A stretch of 41,495 nucleotides of DNA, taken from positions 1-41,495 of the forward strand of contig NZ_SCVH01000039.1 in NCBI RefSeq assembly GCF_004296935.1, written 5' to 3'. The stretch's first letter is position 1. Every line of letters begins with the position of its first letter. Under the pieces are notes generated by a model that was not told the origin of the DNA, did no database searches, and was given only the letters and a program-made list of their open reading frames with translations. Position numbers and translations under genes: made by a program. The stretch is from Reyranella sp. Lineage in GTDB: Bacteria > Pseudomonadota > Alphaproteobacteria > Reyranellales > Reyranellaceae. Positions 1 to 8,597 of this stretch are shown here, in pieces.

Positions 1-3000
1 CCGGCTGACGCTCGCCTGGCCAAAGGAGCCTGCATTGACCCGATAATCCGCAATCGTCAGATTGCTGCGGTACTTGCGTTCGTTCCTTTCCCGCACGTAC
101 TCGATCAGGGCGCCCGAAAAATACTCGAGGTCGTCCGAGCGGCGAAAGCGCAGATCCGAGGTGGAGTGCTCGGGCAGAAACGCCTCGCCATTCTCGCCGA
201 GCCGAAACGAGACCGACGAGCCTTGTCCGCAGGTGAGCAGAAACCGCCCGTCGACCTGCTTCCAGCGGCCTTGGGGCGAGAGGCCGTCCAATCGTGGGCC
301 CAGCCAGATGAAGTCGCCGTCTTCGATCAGGTAGACCAGCGAGTCCCATTCCTTGCCCGTCTCGCGGCCTCGCAGGAAGACAGACACCTGGCTCAGAATG
401 GGGCCATTGGCCAAGCGTTCGCTGTTGCTGTGATCGATATAGCGGAGGAACCGGTCATCCTCGATGAAACTGGGCGCAAGTCCCGCCTTCTCAAGCCGGA
501 CGCAGAGGTCGATGTCCTCGTAGCCGTATTCGACGAGTTGTTCGTCGTAACCTTCGATGCGATGAAAGTCCTCTTTCCGGACACAAATCCTGCCGAAGGC
601 ATCGCGCAGCCGCACGTGCGCGCCGTCAAAGTCCGGCCGAAGATAAATCTGCTCGTGCCGGTCGAAGCGCTCGTTCACGTAGTGCGCAAAGCCAGGACCC
701 GTGAAGTTGTCGGCGTCAAGCGTACACACGATATCTCCCGTAGCCAGGCGAAAAGCCAGATTTCGCGCGTGGCTGCGCTCGAAGTGCGCCCGGTCCGTGG
801 TTTTGAAATAAACCAGCCGGCCCGCCTCGATCCACTCCTGCAAATGCTCTTTCGCCCAGGCCTCCAGCCCATCGGATGAATTGTAGTCGAGAAGCACGAT
901 CTCCATATCCGGATAGCTGAGATTATCGGACAGATTCCGGGGCAAGGTCTCGGCCAGGTGATGAAGCCGATCCATGCATGACACGCAGAACGAGATCTTC
1001 CGGTGCCGGAACGGCCTCACGGCGATCGTGGATGTCTCGAAGTTCCGGCGAACGGTGCCGCATCCGAACCGACCCGCGTTGAGGACCAGATTGCCGGCCT
1101 CGATGTTCCTGCGGTCCTCGTTGGTGCCTTCATCGGTCCGCACGGCGGCGGGGAGAAGACAGTCGAGAAAACGCCCGTCGATCGACGCGCCTCGATATCC
1201 CAGCATCTTCAGCCGCTCGCAAAGATCCAGATCGCCGGCGCCCGGGCCGCCCATCGCTTCGTCGAAGCCACCGGAGTGATAGAACAGCGGCCTTCTCATC
1301 GCGATCCGCCCGGCCGCGCCTCGATCGCAATAGGGATCCAGCAGATCGTTCAGGGTGAGACATCCGGTCAGGAAGTCATACTCCTGCAGACGCTCTGCCA
1401 CGTGAAAAGCGAACTGATGGCCGGTGAGGTTGTTCGCGTCGACATTGCAAAGCAACTCGCCCGTCGCCAGACGCATGGCCATGTTCTTTGCCTGGGCGTG
1501 CTGAAGCCGTGCCCCCTCCGGGACGCGATAGTAAACGAGTCGTCCTGTGTCGAGATGTTCCTTCAACTCGCTCCGCACCCATTGGTCCAGCCCCTCGCGA
1601 TCGCCGTAGTCGAGGAGCAGGAACTCGAGGTTCGGATAGTCCCGGTTGTCGCCAAGATTGCGCGGCAAGGTCTCCTTGAGATGATCGAGCTCGCCCGCGG
1701 ATGAAGTCGCGAAGGTGATGCGCGGAAAGCGATGAGGCGAGACGATGGCCAGCTTGCCATTGCGCTGCACCACGCCACCCCCGAAATCGCGCGACTCCAG
1801 TCCGCTGCGACTCCAGGCCGGTCGATCGCTGCCGTCGAGACGCCGCGCGATGCGGGCCAACAGATCTTCCGCAGCCACATCGGCGGGAAGATTCTGGTCG
1901 AAACCTTCCGCCAAATAGAAGAGATGCCGGGACAGGATAAGCCCGGTTCCTTCAAATCTCTCGTGAATCCAGCCGGCATGAAACCGCTCGACCAGCCGGC
2001 TCGAGAATCCCGCCGGGACCCGATGGAGCGCGGACGCGATGCAGAGGATTTCACCGTTCGCCAGCCGTGCCGCCATGTTCCATTGCTGGACCAGGTTGTC
2101 GGTGCCGCACGCCGGAAGCGGTGGAGCCAGCCGGCAATAGACCACGCGCCCAGAGTCGAGTTCCTTCGGCAGCTCCTTGCGGAGCCACTGATCGAGCTGT
2201 CCGTCCGGCGCGTCGAGGAGGACGAACTCGAGGTTCGGATAGAACCGGGTGGCGTAGAGATTCTCAGGCAAGCTGCGCCGGATCTCCGCCGCCTGACCGA
2301 TGGCGGAAATGCAGATGGAGATGAGTGGCAATCTGCGCTCGCGGACAACGACGGAGGCCTCGCCGAAATTCCTGTCCGCCCCGCCGCAGCCGATCCGGCC
2401 GCCGTTCAGAATAATGCGTCCGCTTTCAAGGTTGGTCTGGCTGCGCCGGGCGTTCTCCCAGACGCTGCCGCGTTCAATTGACGAATCGCGGCCGATGTCC
2501 TGATACTGCAGCTCTTTCTTGCGATCGAGATCGTCGTGCGCAATGCACCGTGCATGGCGAGGTTCGATCGACTGGCAGCGATACCCCATGGTGCGCAGCC
2601 GTTCGTACAGGTCGAGATCGTCATAACCCCACCCGACGTGCTCTTCGTCCATGCCGCCGACGTCGAGATAGGCACTCTTGTAGATCGCCACGCGCCCAAC
2701 ACATCCTTCGTCATCGAAGGGGACGAAGCGGTCGCCTTCCATGCGACAGCCGACCAGGAAACTGTCGGGCTCGACATGGTCGGCGATGTATGACGCAAAT
2801 CCGCGGCCGGTAAAATTGTCGGCGTCGACCAGGCAGATGATATCTCCGCTGGCCAGACGGACCGACAGGTTGCGGGCATGCGCCGGACGAAAATAGGCGG
2901 GCTGGGACGTATGGTAGTAGCTCACCCGGCCACTCTCGATCTCTTCGCGCAGTTCGCGCCTGACCCAGTCACCGAGCCCGTCCGACGAGTTGTAATCGAG

Positions 3001-3423
3001 TAGGACGAACTCGAGGTTCGGATAGTCCTTGTTGTCAGCGATATTCTGGAGCAGCGTCTGGCGCAGGTGATGGAGCCGGCCCCGGCACGAGATGCAGAAG
3101 GAGATGCGGGGACGTCTCGCCAGCTGATGGCGGAGGCAATGTTCGAACCAGTGAACACCCGCCTTCACGACACCCCAGATCAGCTTGCGGCCGCGACGGT
3201 CGAGTCCCTCGGAGTCGAAGCGGGCGACCAGCTCCCCCTGCGCGTTGACGATGCTCAATGTCTGGTCATGGCGCGTCCAACGGCCCGTGATCCCGAAATG
3301 ATCGGGCTCGGCTTTGACCGTTCCGTCAGGCAGCAGCTCCACCCGCGCGACCCAGCCGCCGCCAGCGTCGATCAGCTCGCACTGTTGCGCAAAATCCAGA
3401 TTGTCTCGGAGAAGATTGATCAT
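1..3423 (-). CDS. Giant multidomain glycosyltransferase with four tandem GT-A units (3' end off window)
   Basis: The frame is open without a stop from the ATG at 3423 to the window edge, giving 1141 residues. After a small beta-type N-terminal region (residues about 20-75) come four related GT-A units at about 105-360, 365-555, 567-800 and 808-1010. Each starts with an ISFC/ISIC/ITFA strand followed by YPNLEFVLLD or a variant. Units 1 and 4 carry VDADN or LDADN (DXD-type nucleotide-sugar/metal site, residues 199-203 and 902-906) and a GYDDLD or GYEDID acceptor-base motif. Unit 2 has IASAL at the DXD site and unit 3 has VDANN. Linkers end in an LN(G/A)GR(I/F)GCG motif; VNAGSFGQ at 1129-1136 suggests a fifth unit beyond the edge. 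The family is GT2-like by motif. Likely role: assembly of a polysaccharide or glycan exported by the upstream ABC protein (inference). The start lies 25 bp after the preceding stop; the ribosome site is weak. Confidence 0.85.
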   Translation of the reverse strand, partial: MINLLRDNLDFAQQCELIDAGGGWVARVELLPDGTVKAEPDHFGITGRWTRHDQTLSIVNAQGELVARFDSEGLDRRGRKLIWGVVKAGVHWFEHCLRHQLARRPRISFCISCRGRLHHLRQTLLQNIADNKDYPNLEFVLLDYNSSDGLGDWVRRELREEIESGRVSYYHTSQPAYFRPAHARNLSVRLASGDIICLVDADNFTGRGFASYIADHVEPDSFLVGCRMEGDRFVPFDDEGCVGRVAIYKSAYLDVGGMDEEHVGWGYDDLDLYERLRTMGYRCQSIEPRHARCIAHDDLDRKKELQYQDIGRDSSIERGSVWENARRSQTNLESGRIILNGGRIGCGGADRNFGEASVVVRERRLPLISICISAIGQAAEIRRSLPENLYATRFYPNLEFVLLDAPDGQLDQWLRKELPKELDSGRVVYCRLAPPLPACGTDNLVQQWNMAARLANGEILCIASALHRVPAGFSSRLVERFHAGWIHERFEGTGLILSRHLFYLAEGFDQNLPADVAAEDLLARIARRLDGSDRPAWSRSGLESRDFGGGVVQRNGKLAIVSPHRFPRITFATSSAGELDHLKETLPRNLGDNRDYPNLEFLLLDYGDREGLDQWVRSELKEHLDTGRLVYYRVPEGARLQHAQAKNMAMRLATGELLCNVDANNLTGHQFAFHVAERLQEYDFLTGCLTLNDLLDPYCDRGAAGRIAMRRPLFYHSGGFDEAMGGPGAGDLDLCERLKMLGYRGASIDGRFLDCLLPAAVRTDEGTNEDRRNIEAGNLVLNAGRFGCGTVRRNFETSTIAVRPFRHRKISFCVSCMDRLHHLAETLPRNLSDNLSYPDMEIVLLDYNSSDGLEAWAKEHLQEWIEAGRLVYFKTTDRAHFERSHARNLAFRLATGDIVCTLDADNFTGPGFAHYVNERFDRHEQIYLRPDFDGAHVRLRDAFGRICVRKEDFHRIEGYDEQLVEYGYEDIDLCVRLEKAGLAPSFIEDDRFLRYIDHSNSERLANGPILSQVSVFLRGRETGKEWDSLVYLIEDGDFIWLGPRLDGLSPQGRWKQVDGRFLLTCGQGSSVSFRLGENGEAFLPEHSTSDLRFRRSDDLEYFSGALIEYVRERNERKYRSNLTIADYRVNAGSFGQASVSR

Positions 3424-3448
3424 CGTTCGAACAACATCCGTATTGGGT

Positions 3449-5056
3449 TCAGGGAATACCGTGGCCGGTGCTGACGCTGCCGCCGCCAAGGTGAAATGGG
3501 TTGAATCCTCTTTGGATCATCATCGCCCAGGCCGTTGCACACAGGCTTGGAACCGGCAGCGCCTGCCAGCCGAAGCCAGTATCGGCAATGCGGTTCACAT
3601 ACAGGAAAGCGCGGGACCGGGAGTCGGGATCAGGGCTCACCTCGAATGTCGCGACGCCTTCCAGCATGCTCCGCTCATCCTCGCGCAAGCGCGCTGCCAG
3701 CCCGGCGTCGTGGTTGGGGCCTGGCGCATCGTACTCCGCGGCCAGAATCCGGCACATGTTGATCGCGCCGAATGTCCATTCCGGAGAGCAGATGTCGTGG
3801 ACCGGCTCGCCGCCGGCTCCCGCGGAGAATCCGATTCCGGCCAGGGGTGCGGCTGGGCCGCCCTCCGGATAGAAGCCCGTGTGGCGCTTGACCGACTCCC
3901 AGAGCCGAAAGCAGCTCCCCCGGCCGTGGAGTCCGTCGATCTCGTCGACGCCCAGTATGCTCATGCCCCAAGTATGCACGTCCGCGGCGAAGGGAGCGGG
4001 TTGACCGTTGGCCATCTTTCCCGGCCGGAAGACGCCGTCGAGGAACGCACCGCACGCGTGAAAGCGAAGCTCGCCGGCCACGCTGCCCCCCAGGTAGTGC
4101 CGAAAATATCCGCGTAGTCCCTGCCGAAGCGCATCGACTTCGGCAAGCTGCCCGCGAAATTCCGGAACGTCGGGCATCACCTGCCTCAGCATCGTCAGAC
4201 CAGCATACAGCGTCAGGTTGGTCTCGTTGGAGATCAGCCGCTCCTGGCTGTGACCCGACGCGGCCGGCCGTGCATAGACCCCGCCGACCGGGCTCTGCAT
4301 GGCCAGACATGCCGGGACGAGCGAGCGGGCAAGCCGAATCTCATCGCACTGCGGCTGCAATGCGGTGCCCCTCGCCTTCAGATGGGCGACCTGCAACGGA
4401 CCGATCAGGGCCGCCCAGCTGTTCTCTCCGAGAAATGGATCGAAGAAATTCCACGACAATCGTGCGCCGCCAAGCTCCGGAGGGAAACAGGAGGCGCCCG
4501 TATGCGGATCGATCAGGTGAAACCGGTCGCAGATTGCGCCGAAGAAGAAGGCGCTTCCGTCACACGACTCGAGGGACGATCGGGCGTCCCCATAGCGCCA
4601 GCCACCGGTCCTGTCCGACCATCCGCGCAGCGATCGGGCCTCGCCGACACAGTCATCAAGCAGCATCCTTGTATGTCGATCGGCCGCGCGCAGAGCCTCT
4701 TCGGAGCCGTCGACTGCCAGTGCGATCTGGCGGCACGCGGCACAATAGAGATTGAGCGCATACTGGAGATAGAGACGCTGCCAGAATTCGATGGCGGTTC
4801 CGGCAATCCGGCGGTCCTGTCCGTCCGACCGCTGCCAGTAGGACGGCTCGACAAGAAAGCTGACCGGAAGCCTGCCGTCGACAGGACCGCTCGCGCCATG
4901 ACGGCTGGAGCGAAGCACGAACTCGTAGAGAGCGCCCGACGCCGCAAACTCACTTCGACTGCAAGGATGCTCGGTGTTCATATGACTCGGGCAATTTACC
5001 AATTCCGGCGAAGCGGACAACGCCGCCTGCCTCCATGTGCCGTCTGGAGCGAACAT
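3449..5056 (-). CDS. Uncharacterised 535-residue protein of the glycan cluster, possibly an alpha/alpha-toroid
   Basis: I do not recognise this family. The sequence is rich in alternating amphipathic helices and aromatic/Gly turns (for example WNFFDPFLGENSWAAL, GGVYARP, SNETNLTLYAG, TGFYPEGG, SPEWTFGAINMCR), a look typical of alpha/alpha-toroid glycoside hydrolases or lyases; that resemblance is inference. There is no signal peptide or membrane span. The ATG at 5056 lies one base after the stop of the exporter gene. A GTG at 5065, overlapping it, is an alternative start. Its end lies 25 bp before the giant glycosyltransferase, so the three genes look like one transcript. A role in trimming, cyclising or modifying the glycan would fit, but no catalytic residue can be assigned. 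Confidence 0.8.
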   Translation of the reverse strand: MFAPDGTWRQAALSASPELVNCPSHMNTEHPCSRSEFAASGALYEFVLRSSRHGASGPVDGRLPVSFLVEPSYWQRSDGQDRRIAGTAIEFWQRLYLQYALNLYCAACRQIALAVDGSEEALRAADRHTRMLLDDCVGEARSLRGWSDRTGGWRYGDARSSLESCDGSAFFFGAICDRFHLIDPHTGASCFPPELGGARLSWNFFDPFLGENSWAALIGPLQVAHLKARGTALQPQCDEIRLARSLVPACLAMQSPVGGVYARPAASGHSQERLISNETNLTLYAGLTMLRQVMPDVPEFRGQLAEVDALRQGLRGYFRHYLGGSVAGELRFHACGAFLDGVFRPGKMANGQPAPFAADVHTWGMSILGVDEIDGLHGRGSCFRLWESVKRHTGFYPEGGPAAPLAGIGFSAGAGGEPVHDICSPEWTFGAINMCRILAAEYDAPGPNHDAGLAARLREDERSMLEGVATFEVSPDPDSRSRAFLYVNRIADTGFGWQALPVPSLCATAWAMMIQRGFNPFHLGGGSVSTGHGIP

Positions 5057-5057
5057 C

Positions 5058-6854
5058 TCAGCCACCCAGATGCACGCGGCGTGCGCGCGGCATGTCGGCC
5101 GTTTCCAAACCCGCCCGCTGGGTTGCCACGAGACGGCTGAAGGCGCCCCGCCGGGCCATCAGCTCCTCGTAGCTGCCCTGCTCGACGATCCGGCCATGCT
5201 CGATCACCACGACCAGGTCGGCTTCGCGAACGGTCGACAGCCGATGGGCGATCACAAAGGTGGTGCGGCCCCGCATCAGCACCTTGAGCGCCCTCTGGAT
5301 GCGCGCCTCGGTCAGCGAGTCGAGGGCGCTGGTGGCTTCGTCGAGGATCAGGATCGGTGGGTCCTTGAGCAGGGCGCGCGCAATCGCCAGGCGCTGGCGT
5401 TCACCGCCCGACAAAGTGATGCCGCGTTCGCCCACCATCGTGTCGTAACCATGCGGCTTGCGCATGATGAAGTCGTGCGCCTCGGCGAGTCTTGCCGCTT
5501 CCTCGAGCTCGGCCTGCGTGGCATCGGGTTTGCCGATACGGAGATTTTCGGCGATCGTGCGGTAGAACATGGTGCTGTCCTGGAAGACCACGCCGATGTT
5601 GCGGCGGAGCGATTCCAGCCTGATGTCCCGATGGTCGATGCCGTCGACGCGAATGGCGCCGCTCTGGGGGTCCCACATCCGGTGCAGGAGCGACAGCGTC
5701 GTGCTCTTGCCGGCGCCGGTCGGACCCACCAGGGCCACGGTCATGCCGGCCTCGGCCCTCAACGAGAAATGCGTCAGCGCCGCGAGCTTGCCGTCGTAGG
5801 AAAAACCCACGTCGTCGAACGCGACATCGCCCCTGGCGCGGCCGAGGTCGAGGCCATCCGGTCTGTCGACGACCTTCGACTGCGTATTGAGAACCTGAAA
5901 GAAATCGGCGAGGGCCGGCATCTGGAAGAACACGCCGCAGATGAAACCCGACGCCTGGTTCATGCGGCCGATCAGCATGGCGGCAAAGCCCATGAAACTC
6001 ACGATCTCGCCGATGGTCGCCTCGCCGCGCGTGTAGAGCCAGGTGCCGAGAACGAAGATCAGGATGACCGAGATCGTCGAGGCCGCCCGGGTCGTTACCG
6101 ACAGGAGCGCCCACCAGTTCAGCACCGGAAACTGCGCCGCCAGCGTCTGGCGCATGATGCGGTGCATTTCGCCCGCCTCGGCACCCAGGCGAACGAAGCT
6201 CTGGATCAGATTGACGTTGCCCAGGGCATCGCCGGCCCGGCTGGCCAGCTGGGTGTGGAAGCCCTCGACTTCGTGCTGGAGCTGGTCGGTGCGGCTGATG
6301 ACCCAGATGGTGGCCGCAACGAAGAAGACCATCAGCGCCACCAGCAGCAGGCCGAAGCGCCAGTTCATGAGCAGGCTGAGCGGCAGCAGGACGAACAGCG
6401 CGACGAAGGTCGCGAGGTTCTCGCGGAAGAACGACAGCCAGATGCCGAACAGGTGATCGACGCCCGTCAGCATGACCTTCAGCAGTTGCCCGGAGTGCCG
6501 GGCGCTGTGGAACGCGAACGGCAGCGCCAGCACGTGTTCCAGAAATTTCGCCATGGCTCCGAGCCGCCGGCGGTGTGCCATCCGGTCGGCCTGCAGGGAG
6601 ACCACGATGTTTGCCGCGAGGCCGCCGACGCCGACGACCACCCACACCATGAGCAGCTCGCGGATCTCGCGCCACAGGACGTCGGCCGACCTGTCCTTTG
6701 CCGTCGCCAGCAGGTCCACCACCTTGCCAAACAGGACGGGCTCGTAGAACTGCAAGGCGGCCACCGCCACGTTGGCGAGCGCAAGCGTGATCGCCAGGCC
6801 GCGCTCGGCACGCAGTTCGCCTATCACCCGGCCGTAAACGCTGATGAACCCCAT
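5058..6854 (-). CDS. NdvA/ChvA-like glucan ABC exporter, fused permease and ATPase
   Basis: A half-transporter of 598 residues, close to the roughly 590 of NdvA/ChvA, which exports cyclic beta-1,2-glucan in rhizobia. The N-terminal 320 residues hold about six membrane segments and include AQFPVLNWWAL, a stretch I associate with the NdvA group. The ATPase domain has Walker A GPTGAGKST (about 377), signature LSGGERQR (about 481), Walker B ILILDEATSA (about 502) and the H-loop in IAHRLSTV. The ATG at 6854 is preferred; an in-frame TTG at 6887 would add 11 residues. It is the first gene of the glycan cluster. No NdvB-type cyclic glucan synthase accompanies it here, so the cargo may be a different glycan. 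An inverted repeat lies about 90 bp upstream. Confidence 0.9.
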   Translation of the reverse strand: MGFISVYGRVIGELRAERGLAITLALANVAVAALQFYEPVLFGKVVDLLATAKDRSADVLWREIRELLMVWVVVGVGGLAANIVVSLQADRMAHRRRLGAMAKFLEHVLALPFAFHSARHSGQLLKVMLTGVDHLFGIWLSFFRENLATFVALFVLLPLSLLMNWRFGLLLVALMVFFVAATIWVISRTDQLQHEVEGFHTQLASRAGDALGNVNLIQSFVRLGAEAGEMHRIMRQTLAAQFPVLNWWALLSVTTRAASTISVILIFVLGTWLYTRGEATIGEIVSFMGFAAMLIGRMNQASGFICGVFFQMPALADFFQVLNTQSKVVDRPDGLDLGRARGDVAFDDVGFSYDGKLAALTHFSLRAEAGMTVALVGPTGAGKSTTLSLLHRMWDPQSGAIRVDGIDHRDIRLESLRRNIGVVFQDSTMFYRTIAENLRIGKPDATQAELEEAARLAEAHDFIMRKPHGYDTMVGERGITLSGGERQRLAIARALLKDPPILILDEATSALDSLTEARIQRALKVLMRGRTTFVIAHRLSTVREADLVVVIEHGRIVEQGSYEELMARRGAFSRLVATQRAGLETADMPRARRVHLGG

Positions 6855-7465
6855 GAGATGAAGCCGCCCCCGAGCGCGTTGCTCCAACGCTTCCTAAATC
6901 GGGTGCCGCCCGCTTGGCCAGTATAATCCTATCGCCGGCGTGCAGATTGCGTATTTGTAATCTGCACGACAGGCGGTTGGAGATGCGGGCAAACTCCCTG
7001 CCCGAGTCCTGGCCCGCGTCTCACATGGTTTTTCACGGCGTTGGATACCGTTCGATGCCGTGTTTGCACGGCCTTCTCGCATTATTTGTGGACGCCTGAA
7101 TGTAACGCGTTCTGTCCGGAAACCTGTCCAGAATCCCGCTGCAAACCGGTCGCCCGGGGCCGACGTTCGCCGTCGGCGCAGTTTACTCTTTGGGTCTCAA
7201 TCGTTTGTCGACGGCATGGTCAGGACCATGCCAGGCGCAGCGCTCTCTGAAGAGCATTGGGGGCACGCCGGAGGGAGTTCCGGTGGCACGGACGCCTTGT
7301 GGAGTTGAGCCGCCGCACACAGACCTCGTGCGACGATAGCGAAAACATAGGGCAATTCCGGCTGAACCTGTGAATCGCAGATTGCAAATCAGCCTCGCGG
7401 AATTCGCCGGGCTGCTGGCAGTGCCAGCACTCTTTCTCCTGGAAGGCATGCTCCGCGCGCCGTCT
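6855..7465. other. 611-bp gap without a convincing gene
   Basis: No frame shows convincing coding character. The stretch holds the dyad at 6941-6966, a 9-bp inverted repeat at 7213-7232 (GGCATGGTC, 2-base centre, GACCATGCC), a related half of the first dyad near 7377-7390 (GCAGATTGCAAATC), and a 7-bp hairpin at 7414-7428 (GCTGGCA-G-TGCCAGC) beyond the stop of the next gene. It probably carries the promoter of the minus-strand glycan cluster. Confidence 0.5.
6941..6966. promoter_or_regulatory. Perfect 8-bp dyad, candidate operator of the glycan cluster
   Basis: TGCAGATT, ten bases, then AATCTGCA. It sits 87-112 bp before the exporter start. On the minus strand a TATACT-like -10 box lies just downstream (about 6922-6927), so the dyad would overlap or abut the -35 region. 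AT-rich dyads of this size are typical of dimeric helix-turn-helix regulators. No regulator gene is adjacent. Confidence 0.45.
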
Positions 7466-7831
7466 TTACTGCCGTGTGGCCAGCCATTGCCGGGCCGCCA
7501 CGGCATCCCGGAAAACACGCGAACGATCGCCGTCTGCTTCGGCGATGAGCAAGAACAGCCGGGCGAGTCCGTCCAGCGGGCCCGTCGCCGGCACGAGAAC
7601 TGCAATCGGGCTGCGGCTCTGATTGCGGGCCATGCGCCCTGCCACGACCGCCAGGAGCTTTTCGTCGATCTTCGCCGGCGTATTCGTTGCATCCACGAAT
7701 TTCCGGTACGGAATGGCATCGGCTGCTTCGAGGGCGTCGAAGAACTGCGTGGCGTCTTCTATGCTGACGTCGCCATCCAGGACAATCTCGACGAGCCGTT
7801 CCTCATGATTGACGGTCCAATGGATCGGCAT
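7466..7831 (-). CDS. SpoIIAA-like (STAS-fold) single-domain protein, divergent copy
   Basis: 121 residues. It begins MPIHWTV and carries the pattern shared by six proteins in this window: a GDV turn near residue 30, YRKF(V/D) in the middle, a hydrophobic AVLVP strand, and the C-terminal RVF...AARQWL helix that is characteristic of the SpoIIAA-like family (assignment by pattern). It is the most divergent copy: the MT-EE-LALG stretch is replaced by KIDEKLLAVVAG. The start at 7831 has a good GGAGG four bases upstream. It follows the secreted protein gene by 23 bp and is probably co-transcribed with it. Role unknown; STAS-like folds often mediate protein-protein regulation or bind small hydrophobic ligands. 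Confidence 0.8.
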   Translation of the reverse strand: MPIHWTVNHEERLVEIVLDGDVSIEDATQFFDALEAADAIPYRKFVDATNTPAKIDEKLLAVVAGRMARNQSRSPIAVLVPATGPLDGLARLFLLIAEADGDRSRVFRDAVAARQWLATRQ

Positions 7832-7854
7832 GGAACCTCCCCCTGAAGCACAAG

Positions 7855-8335
7855 CTACCTGACCCCGTTCACGGGGAAGCCGATGGCGGTTCCCAGCGGC
7901 TGATATGACCCCGTGATCTTTCCGCTCTCGCGCGTCATCAGCAGAAACTGCCCTTTGATGGGGAAGTCGGCCTGATCGTTGGGCTTCTCGAAACGGCCGG
8001 TCCAGCTGTTCTGATCGTAGCCGACCTTGCCGCGCAGCACGTAGGTACCGGACCGGGTTTCCCAGTAACCCATGAGTTCGCCGTTGCCCGCTGCGTCGAT
8101 GGTGAGCGTGCCCTGACAGGGACAGTTGGTGCCGACACTGCCGGTCCACGAAATCTTCCACGTGCCGACGAAGTCCTCGACCTTGTCGGCCGGTGGACCG
8201 ATCGAGCGGCCGAACGGCACACCCATCGGCGGCGCGACGTGCGCGGGCTGGCCAAACGCCGCCTGCCCCGTCGCAGCCGCGAGGGCGAGAGCCTGGGCCA
8301 AAGCAATCGCGCCGGCGCGTGAAGGTCGACATCAT
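7855..8335 (-). CDS. Secreted lipocalin-like small protein with a frameshift in its signal peptide
   Basis: The mature part reads cleanly (VGTWKISWTGSVGTNCPCQGTL ... GYWETRSGTYVLRGKVGYDQNSW ... GSYQPLGTAIGFPVNG), a beta-strand-rich protein of about 120 residues with a Cys-Pro-Cys. The good ribosome site (GGAAGG) and ATG ATG at 8335/8332 are in another frame. Reading from that ATG and skipping one base in the GC run near 8308-8316 gives MSTFTRR then AIALAQALALAAATGQAAFG, a textbook Sec signal peptide. Without the shift only a TTG at 8301 is available. Either the gene is mutated or the sequence has a one-base error. Family not recognised. Confidence 0.65.
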
Positions 8336-8597
8336 CGATCCTTCCTAGAGCAAATGGACGGACAGCGATATGCGGACTGAAGCATCAGTGCCGCGGCAGG
8401 CTGGGGCGATTCGCCTCCTTCTCCATCTGCAGGAGCATCCGCTTCAGGTACATTGCGTCTTGGCCTATCTGGCATCTCCGATCTCCCGGCCGCGAAATGG
8501 CGTCAGCTCAATCTCGATAGGCTGACTACCAAGAAGCGCTCCGTGCTCATCAGGCAGCTTCAAGCAGTCCTCGCGGGTAGCGAGTAGCGAGATACAC

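Noticed and set aside
5037-6926. Long plus-strand frame of about 629 codons opposite the ABC exporter
   Set aside because: It mirrors the exporter on the other strand; composition is His/Gln/Arg-rich with no family motif, a usual shadow in high-GC DNA.
7414-7428. Terminator after the SpoIIAA-like gene at 7466
   Set aside because: A 7-bp hairpin exists but no T-run follows on the minus strand.
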